Positions 1 to 11,600 of a DNA stretch of 64,000 nucleotides are shown here, piece by piece. The stretch spans positions 1-64,000 of the forward strand of contig JANSLP010000051.1 in NCBI GenBank assembly GCA_029298735.1, written 5' to 3'. The notes beneath the pieces were generated by a model. It saw only the letters and a list, made by a program, of their open reading frames with translations. It did not search any database and was not told where the DNA came from. Both the position numbers and the translations under genes were made by a program. Source of the DNA: Ophiostoma sp. CBS 140.51 (taxonomy: Eukaryota > Ascomycota > Sordariomycetes > Ophiostomatales > Ophiostomataceae). The first letter of the stretch is position 1. Every line of letters begins with the position of its first letter.

Positions 1-85
1 ACAAAGACCACCATGGCCGCCCACCGTGGTGACAGCTTCGCCTCTGCCATCCGCCGCATCTGGAGCCGCGGTGGTGTCCTTGGCT
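1..85 (+). pseudogene. Exon fragment of a mitochondrial carrier (YHM2-like), cut off at its splice donor
   Basis: The frame from base 1 reads through TKTTMAAHRGDSF, then an IRRIWSRGGVLG segment, and meets a GTATGT splice donor at 86-91. The R-GGVLG segment resembles the stretch just before the F-Y-Q-G-L motif in fungal YHM2-type mitochondrial carriers (SLC25 family, citrate/oxoglutarate exchange in the inner membrane). The reading frame closes soon after the donor. No open frame in the following 8 kb looks like the rest of a carrier, which should continue for roughly 200 residues. Either the gene is broken here by rearrangement, or the remaining exons are too fragmented to see. The upstream part lies outside the window. 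The family assignment is from memory of a short segment and is only moderately sure. Confidence 0.45.
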
Positions 86-3000
86 GTATGTATATTCCCC
101 TTTGCTTCTCTGTTGGCTCTGCCTAATAAAACACAAAGAAACGTTTTCTCATTGTCTTTTTTTTTCCCGTACAACTCAACTTTGATGATTTGATTTGAAC
201 TGTTGGCCAGATGCCATCCAACCATCTGTAAGTTATGCAATCAAATTATCTGTACGGCATGTTTTCCATGGGACGAATAATGCCAATCGCATGTTTGTAC
301 CGTTGTCCTAAAGTGCCTTTCATATCACTTATCTACGGAAACACCGTCAAGTTTTGATTAATGGCATGGCAGTCGGTAATCCTCCATTTCTTTCTTTATG
401 TTTCGAGAACTCAATTTTGCTTAATTCCATGAGAATGTATCGTTATCCACAATCTTTATTTCACCATAAGCCCTCGGTAGTGGCCCTGTCATTCCTAGAA
501 CATATTCGAGTATCCAAGTTAAAACCCTGGGTGTAACAGTATATGTTTGCATTGCTTTAACGCCTTTATGTGATCGCATATGCTAGTAGAAACATCATAT
601 ATTTGTATGGAATAACGGGGAGAGGGGGTCTATCATAGTGTCGTGGAAGAAAAGAGATGACCAGCGGCTTGTCCCCTCTACGGGAAATGATCGTGAAGAA
701 AATAGAAAAATAGAATAGATGCTCATAGTCCAAAATGTAAAAGTACTCTTCTGCATTTATACTCTTAGGCTCGCTTTGTGGCTATCATAAATCCTCTGGC
801 ATGTTCAACCGCCACGTTCCATATTATCTGTCTTCTTTTTTACTCTCTTCACGTTCCCAGATTCATCTGTTCTTAAAAAAAAATCTCGTCCTTTATTCAC
901 TAGCACGAGCAATTGTTTTGGTTTATTAAGACGGTATCTTGTCAGCCTTTGCATAGCTATTTTGTACACCCCCTCAAGCTATCATGGCGTGCGGTCAGGA
1001 TGGTGCGTAGGTCCTTGCCTTTCAAGCATTGACGATATTTGCCATTCTCTGGGTCCTTAAATAAGTGCCAGATCGAAACAAAATGAAACAATTAGAATCC
1101 AGTAGTCTCAGGCTGATGTGCAGGCATACTTTTTGTTGTTTAAAAGCGTGATATATACTACTGGGCTTTGGACTTGGTTTGATGTTTGAAAGTCTGGTTT
1201 GCAGAGCTCGCCATTTCTATGGTATGCCATTTCACATAATAAAGTCGTACCATCTAAATTCTAACCTTTTCTCCGTCTGAAGTGTAGGAATCCGTTCAAA
1301 ACTACAGCTACTATCAGTTTCCTATGGCACAAAATTTTACTGTTCCATATAGTGAGTTGTGGTTCCCCGGTCATGATCCAAATACCCCATGTGGCACGTC
1401 ATCAACGGGGCCATGCTATTATGCCGCCGCTTTCCCCCTTTCAATAGTTCTATAAGAGTTCATAAAAAATACTCCTGATTGAGTCCATGTATTATCTTGA
1501 ACAGAACGGGTGCCTATGTAGACGTAACACTCACGGGGGACACGCCTCGCAATATACCCAGACATAGTATGAGACTCTCGTCACTGGCCAATGTCTCGTT
1601 GATAGTCAAATTCCCAGCGTTGAATGATTGAGTTCCGGTCTAACTTTTGCCTTTTGTTTTAATCAATGTTGTGCGAATGCATTGCGCACAGATTCGATCA
1701 GCTGCCACAGGCAACACGGATCTCAGTAAAGCCCTGCAGGACTAATTTATTTGTATCAGAGAACGCGGGAATAGGTCTTCTGTCATCTAATATGTATGAT
1801 CCCATGAAAGGATCTTACGTCAAAAGTTAACTATCCTTGCTATTGCAATTAGGTTGTTGTGGTAGTTTCGAGTTTGAGAAGCGTTCTTAATACCACTCCA
1901 GAGCGTACAGCCCATCCCAAAAAGACCAAAATAACCAGCAACAGCTAGCAAGGAGTGTTGTTTGGATTTATACATATATTCTTGAATGTTTAGGTTATAT
2001 TTTATGTGATCGGTGTCGGCCTATTCGATATCTATCAGGACGTACGCCATTGGTGATGGACCCCGACCTCTTGCCTGGTGGTATCACACACCGTTTTTTA
2101 CCATACCTGGTAGCTTTTTAGGATTGTTTTGCTTCTTGTGTCTTCTCTTGGTAGTCGGTTGGTGTATGTATTGGTTCTGATTTTAATTCTGATTTGTTTG
2201 TTTTTTTGTTGTTGGTTTTTTGCAATGAAAAATAACAATCAAATACCAAATCCTCTCAAAAAAAGGCACAGATTACATAACAAAATTGTCCTTCACAAGT
2301 AAATGAGGTGGCCTTACAGGTTGAATGAATCTATTGTTTATAAATCGTCCTGGATGGAAGATATGTCTATCATTGAACCATCTCCGAAAGTCAGAAGTAT
2401 CATGAAAGGTGTCCTAGTGTCCACAGAGGGTCTGCAACAACTACAACGAATATGCCTGCACCGCCGTAGTCCAAATTGTGACACTTTCATAAGGTTTGGC
2501 CTGTGCATTATCTGCCGATCTGTGTTGAGGCCGTGCCGTCTTAGTCTGCAGCCTTGTGTTTATGCATAAGATGCGCATTGATGTTTTGCACGGCACACAG
2601 CCCTTCGGGCACAAACTGGGTATTTGGGTGAGCCCTACGAGGACGGCTGCGAGGGCGAGGACTTATGTTTTGGTCCGTTTGCCTTTGACTTGAGATGTAT
2701 GTAGCCTAGACTAAAGCAGGTGTTGGGTAAACAAGACTGTCACTGTCCAATACAGCTTCAAAAGAGATACGTCGAAGCTGCTCGAAAAATACCTGTTTGA
2801 TGGCAGCTGCTTTGCGTCGAGCTATCATGTGCTCTTCAAACAAAAAGCAATTGCAAGACGCACAGCCAGCTGTGCTGCATTTTACGAGCTGGGGTAAGAG
2901 GTATAATTCATGTCTTGCAGGGTTAACAACGCTTTACGACAGGAATAGAAGCATATTTCCTGCCCTGACATTCGGTCTGAGCTTCCAAAAAGTCACCGAT

Positions 3001-4250
3001 CTCAACATAGCACATCGTAACACAGCCGGCCGTTTCTCATGCTGTTTTTCTTATGCTTGTGCCTGTGTCTACGCAACTCGAACACCGGCATGCGTGAGCA
3101 AGACTGGGCTGACGGCCATGTAAGCTCTCTCGTCTCTCTCCATTTATCGCCTTGCCCTGTCCGCCCCCGTCCGTGCTTCCCACGCGTTTTCTGTACTTCG
3201 TACCTCGTACGCGTTGAGGAGGAGTCACAGTCCCAGCTCGAAGTTTTCACCTCCCTGGCATGCTCCATCGCCAGACATGAACCCAGGTCTCAGGAGAGAC
3301 TTAAGAGTGGCGCCTTGCTGCGTGGGATGCTTTCACTCATCTCTTCCAGAGATGGTCTGAGCTTCTTGATGGGCAAGGTCTGGCCTGAGTTTCTGTGTAT
3401 TTTTGTGGTTCAAGATGGGACGTCGTCTGAGGCTCAGAACATGTGACCGATCATGTTTTCTTCTTTCTCCTCCTTTTTCTCTGGTATTCTCTCCTGTTCT
3501 TCATCAATAACTGGCATACGGCACCGCTTTTTCTGATCTTCCACTTTTTTTCCCAGTTCGGCTGTCGCTCACACGCGTTCAATTGAGCGGTGAAGGACAA
3601 GCTAAAGAGCTTGGTAAAAGGGGGGGTGGCCGAGACGAGGCGCTGATTGGCGCCCAGTTGTCATTAGCCTGGATTGGAAAGATGCCAGAAAGATGCCAGA
3701 GATGCACAAAAAGAAACAAAAAAGTACGGACTGTGCCAAGAGGTGTTGAGCCAATGGCACGCATGCACTTAAACCTTAAGTATGCCTCGATGCCTAAGGC
3801 ATGGCGAAACGAAAGACGTCACACAGGAGGAAGATAATCCCGGAGCTGCAGGAAAATGCAAAGGAAACATGACAAAACTGGGGGAGGAAGTGAGGGTAAA
3901 AAGAGAGAAAGAAGAAAGCAATGATTTTGCTCTCTCTTCTTGAACAATCATGTGGTTCACAAGATAGAAAGCAAGAATGAGAAACACAATATAAAATCAA
4001 ACAAAGTGAACAAAAACAGATAAACACAGCACAGTGAAAAAAAAGTCCATGACAGCTCCAGCTGGTAATACTGGTTGCATACGACCGCGAGCCCTGCCCA
4101 CTCATTTTGTCGTTTCCCCCACTTCTTTTCCCACTCTGGGTTGCAAATAGGGGCGGTGCCCGTTCCAGAACTCGGGCGGCAGCGATCTCCTTTCAGTCTC
4201 GGCCTCTCCACTTTTTCTGAGGGTGGTCTTTCCATCTTGCCTCTTTTTAT

Positions 4251-4715
4251 GGGACTGGCTATCAGGACATCTCATTTGCTGCCACGGGACACCAAAATGC
4301 CATTTTTCTTTGTCATCTTCCTCTCATCTTCCTAGCAGAGCCTAAAGTGACTTCTGGCACTGCCGTGGTACTTGTAAACGAATGTAAAGCCGTCTTTTCG
4401 ATGGCTGTGAAGGTTTGTTTTCTTTTTAATAGAAGTAGAGGTTTTATTCGGGGTTATTTTAAGGGACGGGAGTTGAGAGTATCCCCGAGGACGTAGGCTT
4501 AAAATTGACTTTTTTTAAAACTTAAGATACCTTTATTCTTTACTTTTTAATATTTACTTTACGTCTTACTTACGTCGTAAGTCTATTCGTCTTGCGTTTT
4601 ACAGGTACCACCGCAGTGCTAGAAGTCACTTTTGGACGCAGTTGGGAAAATGACAAAGAAAAGCGGGTTTTTGGTGTCCCATGGCAGCAAACGAGTGTCC
4701 TGATAGCCAGTTCCC
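4251..4715. repeat. Imperfect inverted repeat, arms 4251-4380 and 4595-4715
   Basis: Read in reverse complement, 4595-4715 aligns along its length with 4251-4380. Identical blocks include a 16-mer, ACTGGCTATCAGGACA (4254-4269, paired with 4696-4711), and TTTTCTTTGTCAT. There are two near-identical longer stretches: a TTGCTGCCA-GGGACACCAAAA block and an AAAGTGACTTCT-GCACTGC-GTGGTAC block. I estimate about 80 percent identity by eye, with differences in the latter blocks mostly transitions. The arms flank a 214-bp AT-rich spacer that itself holds a perfect 7-bp palindrome around 4568-4582. No transposase frame is present. It could be a fold-back or MITE-like element, an inverted duplication, or a hairpin RNA locus. 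Confidence 0.8.
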
Positions 4716-5388
4716 TTTTTACCCTTCTCTGCGGCCCTTTTTGTGTGTGCACTTTTTGCTGTTTGGCTTTTGGACTTTGGATTTTGGGCATGCCAGCCAC
4801 TCACGACCTTGGCACGGCCTGCGTGATGGAGCTTCATGTACGACGTGCAGTAGGAAGGCCAGCCCAGACCACCAGGTCCGGATGCGAGAAAATTCTGCAC
4901 AAAATCACAGCAACAGAAGACTGCAAAAAGGTATGGAGAATTCAAGCCGTTGTGTGGACAAGTCTTGAAGCCGCATGAAACCGGAAAGAGGGACGGACAG
5001 AGGGACAAAAACAATAACCCCTCATTGCTGCATAGGGCACACACGTCTCGAGGACGCAAGTCGCGTCGACGCATCACAGCTTCATGGAGGGGCAGGAATT
5101 AGGAGGGGAAGAGAGCAGAGGAAGAGAAGATCGATTGAACAAGACATCAAGAGCTGTGAGAGCTGCAATTGCCATATGCGGATAACGGGGCGCAAAACGC
5201 GGCTCTTTCCTTGACTACGGAGTATTTGCAGCTCTTGTTACCTCACCTCCTTCCTGCTCTGTATTTACCTCTGGTCACTCCTCCCTCACGAGAACACCCC
5301 TCAAATTTCGGCGACAAGCCCGTTTTCCCATTCCTACCCAAAATACTCTCCTACCCAAAATACTCGCTTTTTCAGTGATGCTTCATCT

Positions 5389-5413
5389 CACGATCCTCAG
5401 TGTGAGGATCGTG
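5389..5413. repeat. Short perfect hairpin
   Basis: CACGATCCTCA (5389-5399) and TGAGGATCGTG (5403-5413) are perfect reverse complements around a 3-base loop. It has no T tract and no adjacent gene, so a terminator role is not indicated. Confidence 0.7.
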
Positions 5414-5648
5414 CCCCACCATTACGTTGGAGGCGGGCCTCCGTTCATGTAGCCCCTGCCTCTTTTATTTTTATTTTCCTTGTCCTTCCTCTCAAAGTGC
5501 GCCTGCGACTTCGCACAAATGTGGGCTGGGTGGTCGGACGGTGTGGGTATGTGCAAAGCCGAACCGTCTCTACTTTGACGAGTCATTTTTTGGCCGTCTG
5601 CTCAGGTGGAACTAAGCGTACAGTGCGGATACGGGCGCTACAAAAACG

Positions 5649-5666
5649 GTACTTTGTACTTTGTAC
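5649..5666. repeat. Two overlapping copies of the 11-bp word GTACTTTGTAC
   Basis: GTACTTTGTAC occurs twice, sharing the central GTAC. The reverse-complement form GTACAAAGTAC occurs exactly at 7228-7238 and 35617-35627, and a near copy (GTACAAAGTAT) lies at 41636. All copies are intergenic. The function is unknown. Confidence 0.7.
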
Positions 5667-6355
5667 GTGTAGGTGCGATGGGCGTACTTGTATTGGGATG
5701 GACGTCTTGACAGAATTCGTGCAGCCAACCGACCAAGAAATATACGACGCAAATATATACGAGTATATGTATGTACACATATATTCGACGTAAAAGTCTT
5801 GTAATATTGACGACCGAAATTACGAGGAAACAAATAAAAACGACTCAAAACAAAACCAATATAAAAACCCCTCTTGTCGGGAAAAGGCGTCCAGCGTCGG
5901 GAAACGAGGGAAACAAATATGAAAATCTATGCGACAATCTCGATAACCTCTTGGATGTTTGTGACGGATTGGCCATCGTGATTGGCTCAAAAAAGCACCA
6001 AACAAGTCCCAAGAGATTTGCTAAAACGGACGCTTTGGCGGCAAGTCGATTACGGCGTGAATACAAATCTACGCTACGAGCTGCACTTGCCAAATACTTG
6101 TGATGCTCCGTATTTGCTGGCCAGTTTAGCTGCGGACATAGCTTGGAACTCCTTGCCAGTTCTGTCCTTTTCCCCTGCCTCGCTCCTGCCTTTTTCTGCC
6201 CAGATGGCCGCCGTACGCGATGTGACTGGCTGATGCCGAAATAGCTGCGCGAAACGCCGTAGAAGGGGCAGGAAAGGGCCGGCGCCAAGGCGAGCAGGCG
6301 AGGAAGGAGGACTTGAGGAGGCAGGAAGGGATTCATTTGTGAAAAAAAAGTTCAT

Positions 6356-6393
6356 GGCAGGTGCAACCATCGTCGTCGGTCGATGCACCTGCC
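6356..6393. repeat. 10-bp stem hairpin
   Basis: GGCAGGTGCA (6356-6365) and TGCACCTGCC (6384-6393) are perfect reverse complements separated by 18 bases, within which ATCG and CGAT could extend pairing. No gene is adjacent, and chance occurrence is possible. Confidence 0.55.
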
Positions 6394-8628
6394 TCGATGT
6401 CCTTCGAGTTGTCCACTTGGTTCTCTTTACCCTCTTTTGGGCCCCGTTTCGGAGCGCACCTTCCCACCTGATCTGGCTGGTCCTTCTGTGTTTTGTGTGT
6501 GTGCAACCTGGGCACCGCGATTCACTACTGCAGGCCAATATCCTAGATAGAAAATTCTTCGTCTATCTCGGGCCACTCTGTGCTGCAGCCCACTCGTTTG
6601 GGCGTGGCTTCTTGGGTTCGTGTGCTCATGTTGTTGCTCTGATTGTATACTCGGTTGGAGATGGGACTTTCTTCTCATCACCCGTTTCTCGCCTCAGCCG
6701 TAAAGGTGTTTATACGAAGACGACGAAAATGAATACTGAAAAATAACTGCTCCAGATATATCCTCGGCCGTCGGTGTTTCCCTTCTCTTGATAGCCTGTT
6801 GAAGGCAATCGTTTCCCCAATTAGGTCTTTCACGTTTCTCATTCCCATTTGTTTCTCCCACGTTCTTTCTCCACCCTCCTTGCATCGTCTTGTCTTCAGC
6901 TCGTTTTCTTTATTTTCCGTTGGGGAGGCCAAAGGGAAGGCGCCAGAGGGAAATTAGCAAGTGATGATGGAATATCTTGTCGCGGCCGCTAAAGCCGCAC
7001 TTTGCCCCAAGCGTGTCGAGCTGCTCGCTTGGCTACTCTTTTCTGCTTTGCGTCCTGCCTTGTGCACACAGTGCCAGTATTTACCACACGGCCTTACGGT
7101 GCGCCTGAGCCGCCAAGGCTCCAGTCTAAAACTGCTCCTTGCGAAACAGCACTATTTCAACGGGAGCGCGAAAGATGAGAGACAGAGCTCAGAAACGAGA
7201 TAAGAGAAAGCCATAGCAACAAAAAAGGTACAAAGTACATCGTCTCAGTAAGTGAGTAAGACAACAAATAGCTGAATGGCAACAAATGGAAGCTTGAACT
7301 CGAAGCTGTCCTCTAATGCCCATTTGGCGGGAGATCGAGAACAAAGAAGTCTCCTTCAACAGTGCTCCTAATGCCCTTTGCAGAGCCGCCCATTGCCGGC
7401 TGGTTGGTAGATCATTCGAGGGCTGTGAGCACAGGAAACAGGCGATGGAAGGAAACAACGAAAGAGGCCATCTGAAACCGCCAAAAAGGCCCATTCATCA
7501 TCCCTTGACGCAGCCTGTCGCGTCGGTTTTCTGTTTCCAGTTTCCAGTCGTGCACGGTGTATTGCCACTGGGCTGTCGTCGTAATGCTCTCTAAAAGTAC
7601 CTTTGTCTGTCTATTCTCTTTCTCAAGTCGATTTCGCATTGACAGTTCAGCTGCGCCCTTTCGTCGTCGCAATACGTCGTAATTATATCTGAGCATTTTG
7701 CTCTCCGGAAGAGTCAGAAGCTGGATCAGGCTGCAGTATGGAGGTACATTGCACAGTGCACTATGGTTACTAGACACGGTGCAGAACGGCATGGCAGAAG
7801 GCGGCCAAAACGCGTTGTCAGCCCACCCACACCCATTCAGAAAGAGACAAAACTTGCACAGTCTGCAGCGCCACTTTGTCTTACTGTGGGACTTATCTCG
7901 GTTTCTCACTCGCCCGTCACGCCCGCCGTCCGTTCCTTCTCATCAAGCCGTCAAGCCCGTTTTGCTAACGCTGCCCAACCGGAAATCTCATTTCGCTATT
8001 GCAGGCTCCATGCTCCATTTTGTTGGCCACTCCTGCCCTCTTTCCACGACTTCCACGACCTTATGCAGCATCGTTCTCCCCCCTTCCTTCCCTATCAAAT
8101 CGAAATTGCCCCTCTCACGCACCTTTCCACCCCTTCGCACCTTCCCTCCGAGCCAGCCAAGGGCGTTCCTGCCACTTCGTTCGACGTTTCCCTGCTCCGT
8201 ACGTACTTGCATTTTCCCCTGGCCGACGACTGCTGTTTTCGCTCTCTCCTTGGCTCCTTGTTTGTTGCGACAAAGAGATCTCTCCCGTCCGCCATTCACC
8301 TCTCTCTCTCACTCGCATCGCCAGCACACCATCGCCAACATCTCTTTCGCCCTCTCTCTTTTCCCGACGATAAGTTCAATCGTCTCTCTCACGCCTCTCT
8401 CAACGCAACACCCGCCCGGAGGTGCCTGCAGCAGCCAGCAGCCCTCACGATAAATCGCTTCTCGGCCTGCGCAACAAAAACCCCAACACGCAGCCTCAAT
8501 TTGATTGACGCTGCGTGTTATCACCCACCCCGACCTTCGCCCTGTTGTCACCTCCGCCTCGCTCCCCCCTTCACCTTCAGGCTACAATCCCCCCCCGTCA
8601 CGATCGCGTGTAGCCTTTGCGGTTGGCC

Positions 8629-11600
8629 ATGTCCAGCAAAGCGATCAGCGCTCACGCGCTTGGGGGGGAAGCCGACACCATCGCCGTCGCGAGCTCCCTC
8701 CAACCGCTTGATGCCAACGTCCTTGCTTCCTCGACCAAGGCTGCCGCAGCGGCTTCAACTGCGACGACGACGATGCCGACTACCAACCCTTCTGCCGTGA
8801 ATGCCGAGAATATCAACCCCGAACAGCAAGCTTCTGCATCGGCTTCCGACAACTCTCTCCTCCCTCCTCCGCCTCCTCATCGTTCTCATCCCTCTTCTTC
8901 CGACCGTGCGACGACAACAACCGGCCTGCACTCGCCGCCCGATAGCAACAATGCGTCGAAGCTCGACGGCAGCTCGGACTCGGAGCTGAGCGACTTGGAC
9001 GACGAAGCTCTGGCCGAGACCTTCCAGAGCATGCAGCCCGAGACCGAAGACGGTGATGTTGACGTCGACGCTACCCTGACTTCCGTCACGACCCCAATGG
9101 CCACCACTGCGGCCGATACCGTTTATGCCGCATCTGCTGTTGCCTCCGATGCAGCTCCGACTGTTTTTGCCTCGGCCCCGGAAGACTCTTCGACGACACC
9201 TGCCCCCACCGAAGACGACAAGCCGGCCTCGGCCGATGCGTCCGCTCCGGCCGCTGATGACGAGGACGATATCGGTGAAGTTGAGCCTGACCACTTCTCT
9301 GGAACCGTCCCTGTGTTCCGGCCAACCATGCACCAGTTCCGTGATTTTAAGAAATTTGTGCGCTCCATACCCCTCCCACTGCGTTCTGACTTATCTCCCG
9401 TTGCTTGCATTTTTCTTGTCATCATCCCCTTTCACATGCCCTCTGTCACATGCCCCCTTATCTGTCAACAACCTTGACCTTGATATATCATACCCTTTCT
9501 CCAGATCATCTCACTCCCTCACCACCTGATGCCGCCTTGTGATTGTTTTGCTTTGGAACTCGTCTTGGATATAGAGTCTAACCGTGTTGCGTCGTTGTTT
9601 TGTGCCCCCCCACCCCTTGTTTAGATGGGCAAAATCGATAAGTATGGCATGAAGTCAGGCATCGTCAAGATCATCCCACCGCAAGAATGGAAGGACTCTC
9701 TCGAACCCCTCGACGACCTCGTCAAGCCCATCAAGGTCCGCGAACCCATCAAGCAGGACATCATGGGGTCCAACGGCACCTACCGCCAGGTCAACATCCT
9801 TCACCAGCGGACCTATAACCTCCCCCAGTGGCGCCAGCTGTGCGACCAGAGCGAGCACCAGCCGCCTGCCCGCCGTGGAGAACGTCGCGCCAATGCCGAC
9901 AAGCCGAAGCCTGCACCCCGTGCTCGTGCTGCCGCTACTGCTACTGCCACCTCTGGTGGAGCAGCAAGCAATGCATCGGCAAAGAAAGGAGGTGCCGCCA
10001 AGAAGGGCCGTGGCGGACGCAGAGGTGCCGGTGGCCGTACGCAGCGCCATGCTGCCGATGATGACAACGCCTCCACGGTCTCCGAGCCGCGGCCTATGAC
10101 GCCCGAGTCGCAGCGTGGCGATGACGAGAAGATGGTATTGGACGACGACAAGACCTGCGTGGACTCGCCCCAGGATACCAAGCATCAGAGCCAGCACCAC
10201 GACGACCGCGAGGATGCTGACAGCACCGTGATGTCTTCCGTTGAAGTTGAGTACCCGATCAAGCAGGAGGAAGACGAAGATATGGCCGACATTCCCGTGG
10301 CTCCCCGCCGGATGGGATTCGTGCGCCAAGGTGCATCAGCCAACAAGACCCAGTCGACTTCTGCCCGCCGCAAGTATAGCAAGCGCGAAGGCTCTGCGAA
10401 AATCGACGAAGCCGCGTTCAAGGACTGGGACTACCGCATGGATGTGTCCGACTACACTCCCGAACGTTGTGAGGAATTGGAACGGACCTACTGGAAGACA
10501 TTGACCTACGCACAGCCGCTGTACGGCGCCGATCTCCCCGGCACGCTCTTCAGCGAGAAGACCGACCTCTGGAACCTCAATAACCTGCCCAACCTGCTAG
10601 ATGTCTTGGGCACCAAGGTGCCGGGTGTTAACACGGCGTACCTGTATCTGGGCATGTGGAAGGCGACTTTCGCCTGGCATCTGGAAGACGTCGACCTCTA
10701 CAGCATCAACTACCTGCACTTTGGCGCCCCCAAGCAGTGGTACAGCATCTCCCAAGGCGACGCCCGTCGCTTTGAGGCCGCCATGAAGAACATTTGGCCC
10801 GCCGATGCCAAGGCCTGCGACCAATTCCTACGCCATAAGGCCTTTTTGATCTCACCCTCGCACCTCCAGCAGCACTACAACATTCGGGTCAACAAGTGTG
10901 TGTCCTACCCCGGCGAGTTTGTCGTTACTTACCCCTACGGCTACCATTCCGGATACAATCTTGGATATAACTGCGCCGAGGCCGTCAACTTCGCTTTGGA
11001 ATCCTGGCTCCCCATGGGCAAGATTGCCAAAAAGTGTGAGTGCGCCCAGGCACAGGACAGCGTGTGGGTGGATGTGTACGAAATTGAGCGCAAGCTGCGC
11101 GGCATCTCCACCGACGACGAAGAGGATCTTTCCGACGAGGACGACGAAGAAGAAGAGGACTCAGAAGAGGAGGGTGACGGCGACGATGTTGATTCCGTTG
11201 CCGGTCTGCCGACACCACCCTCGGGCCGCCTTGGCGGTCGGCGTGTCAAGTTCCCCGGCTCCAAGAAGCGCAAGCGGACCGTGCGCCCCTCGGCCAAGCG
11301 TCGCAGAGCACTGGGCGAGGTTGATATTGATGACGCAGATGACGACGAGGGCAGCCGGAGACTGAAGAAGATGCGGACCCGCCTCTGGTCTGGTGACAGC
11401 TCCCCTTGCTGCCTGTGCCCCAACGCCTTCCCAGACTCTGAGCTGCTGCCCACCGACGACGGCCGCGACGCTCACCGCCTTTGCGCCTCCTACCTCCCTG
11501 AGATCCGCATCGAGACCGTCGACGGAAAAGACGTGGTCAAGGGCGTCACCGACATCCAGATGCCTCGTATGGAGCTGCGTTGCTTGTACTGCCGTCTTCG

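Larger units (their letters stand above)
86..8628. other. 8.5-kb gene-poor region
   Basis: No open frame here has family motifs or convincing coding character. The longest frames, such as 7763-8800, are low-complexity products of CT-rich DNA. The left part (about 86-2600) is clearly more AT-rich than the genes; the right part is richer in pyrimidine tracts and from about 7900 is probably promoter and leader of the demethylase gene. Apart from the inverted repeat at 4251-4715, two short hairpins and copies of an 11-bp word, I see nothing definite. Confidence 0.6.

Noticed and set aside
8617..8628. Upstream TTG as start of the demethylase
   Set aside because: Not an ATG; the first in-frame ATG is 8629. 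Similarly the frames opening at 19815, 34076 and 36777 begin with GTG or TTG and were trimmed to the first ATG.
7763..8800. Plus-strand frame of 345 codons upstream of the demethylase
   Set aside because: Composition is that of CT-rich leader DNA (Ser/Pro/Leu/His), there is no domain, and it overlaps the real first exon in another frame.
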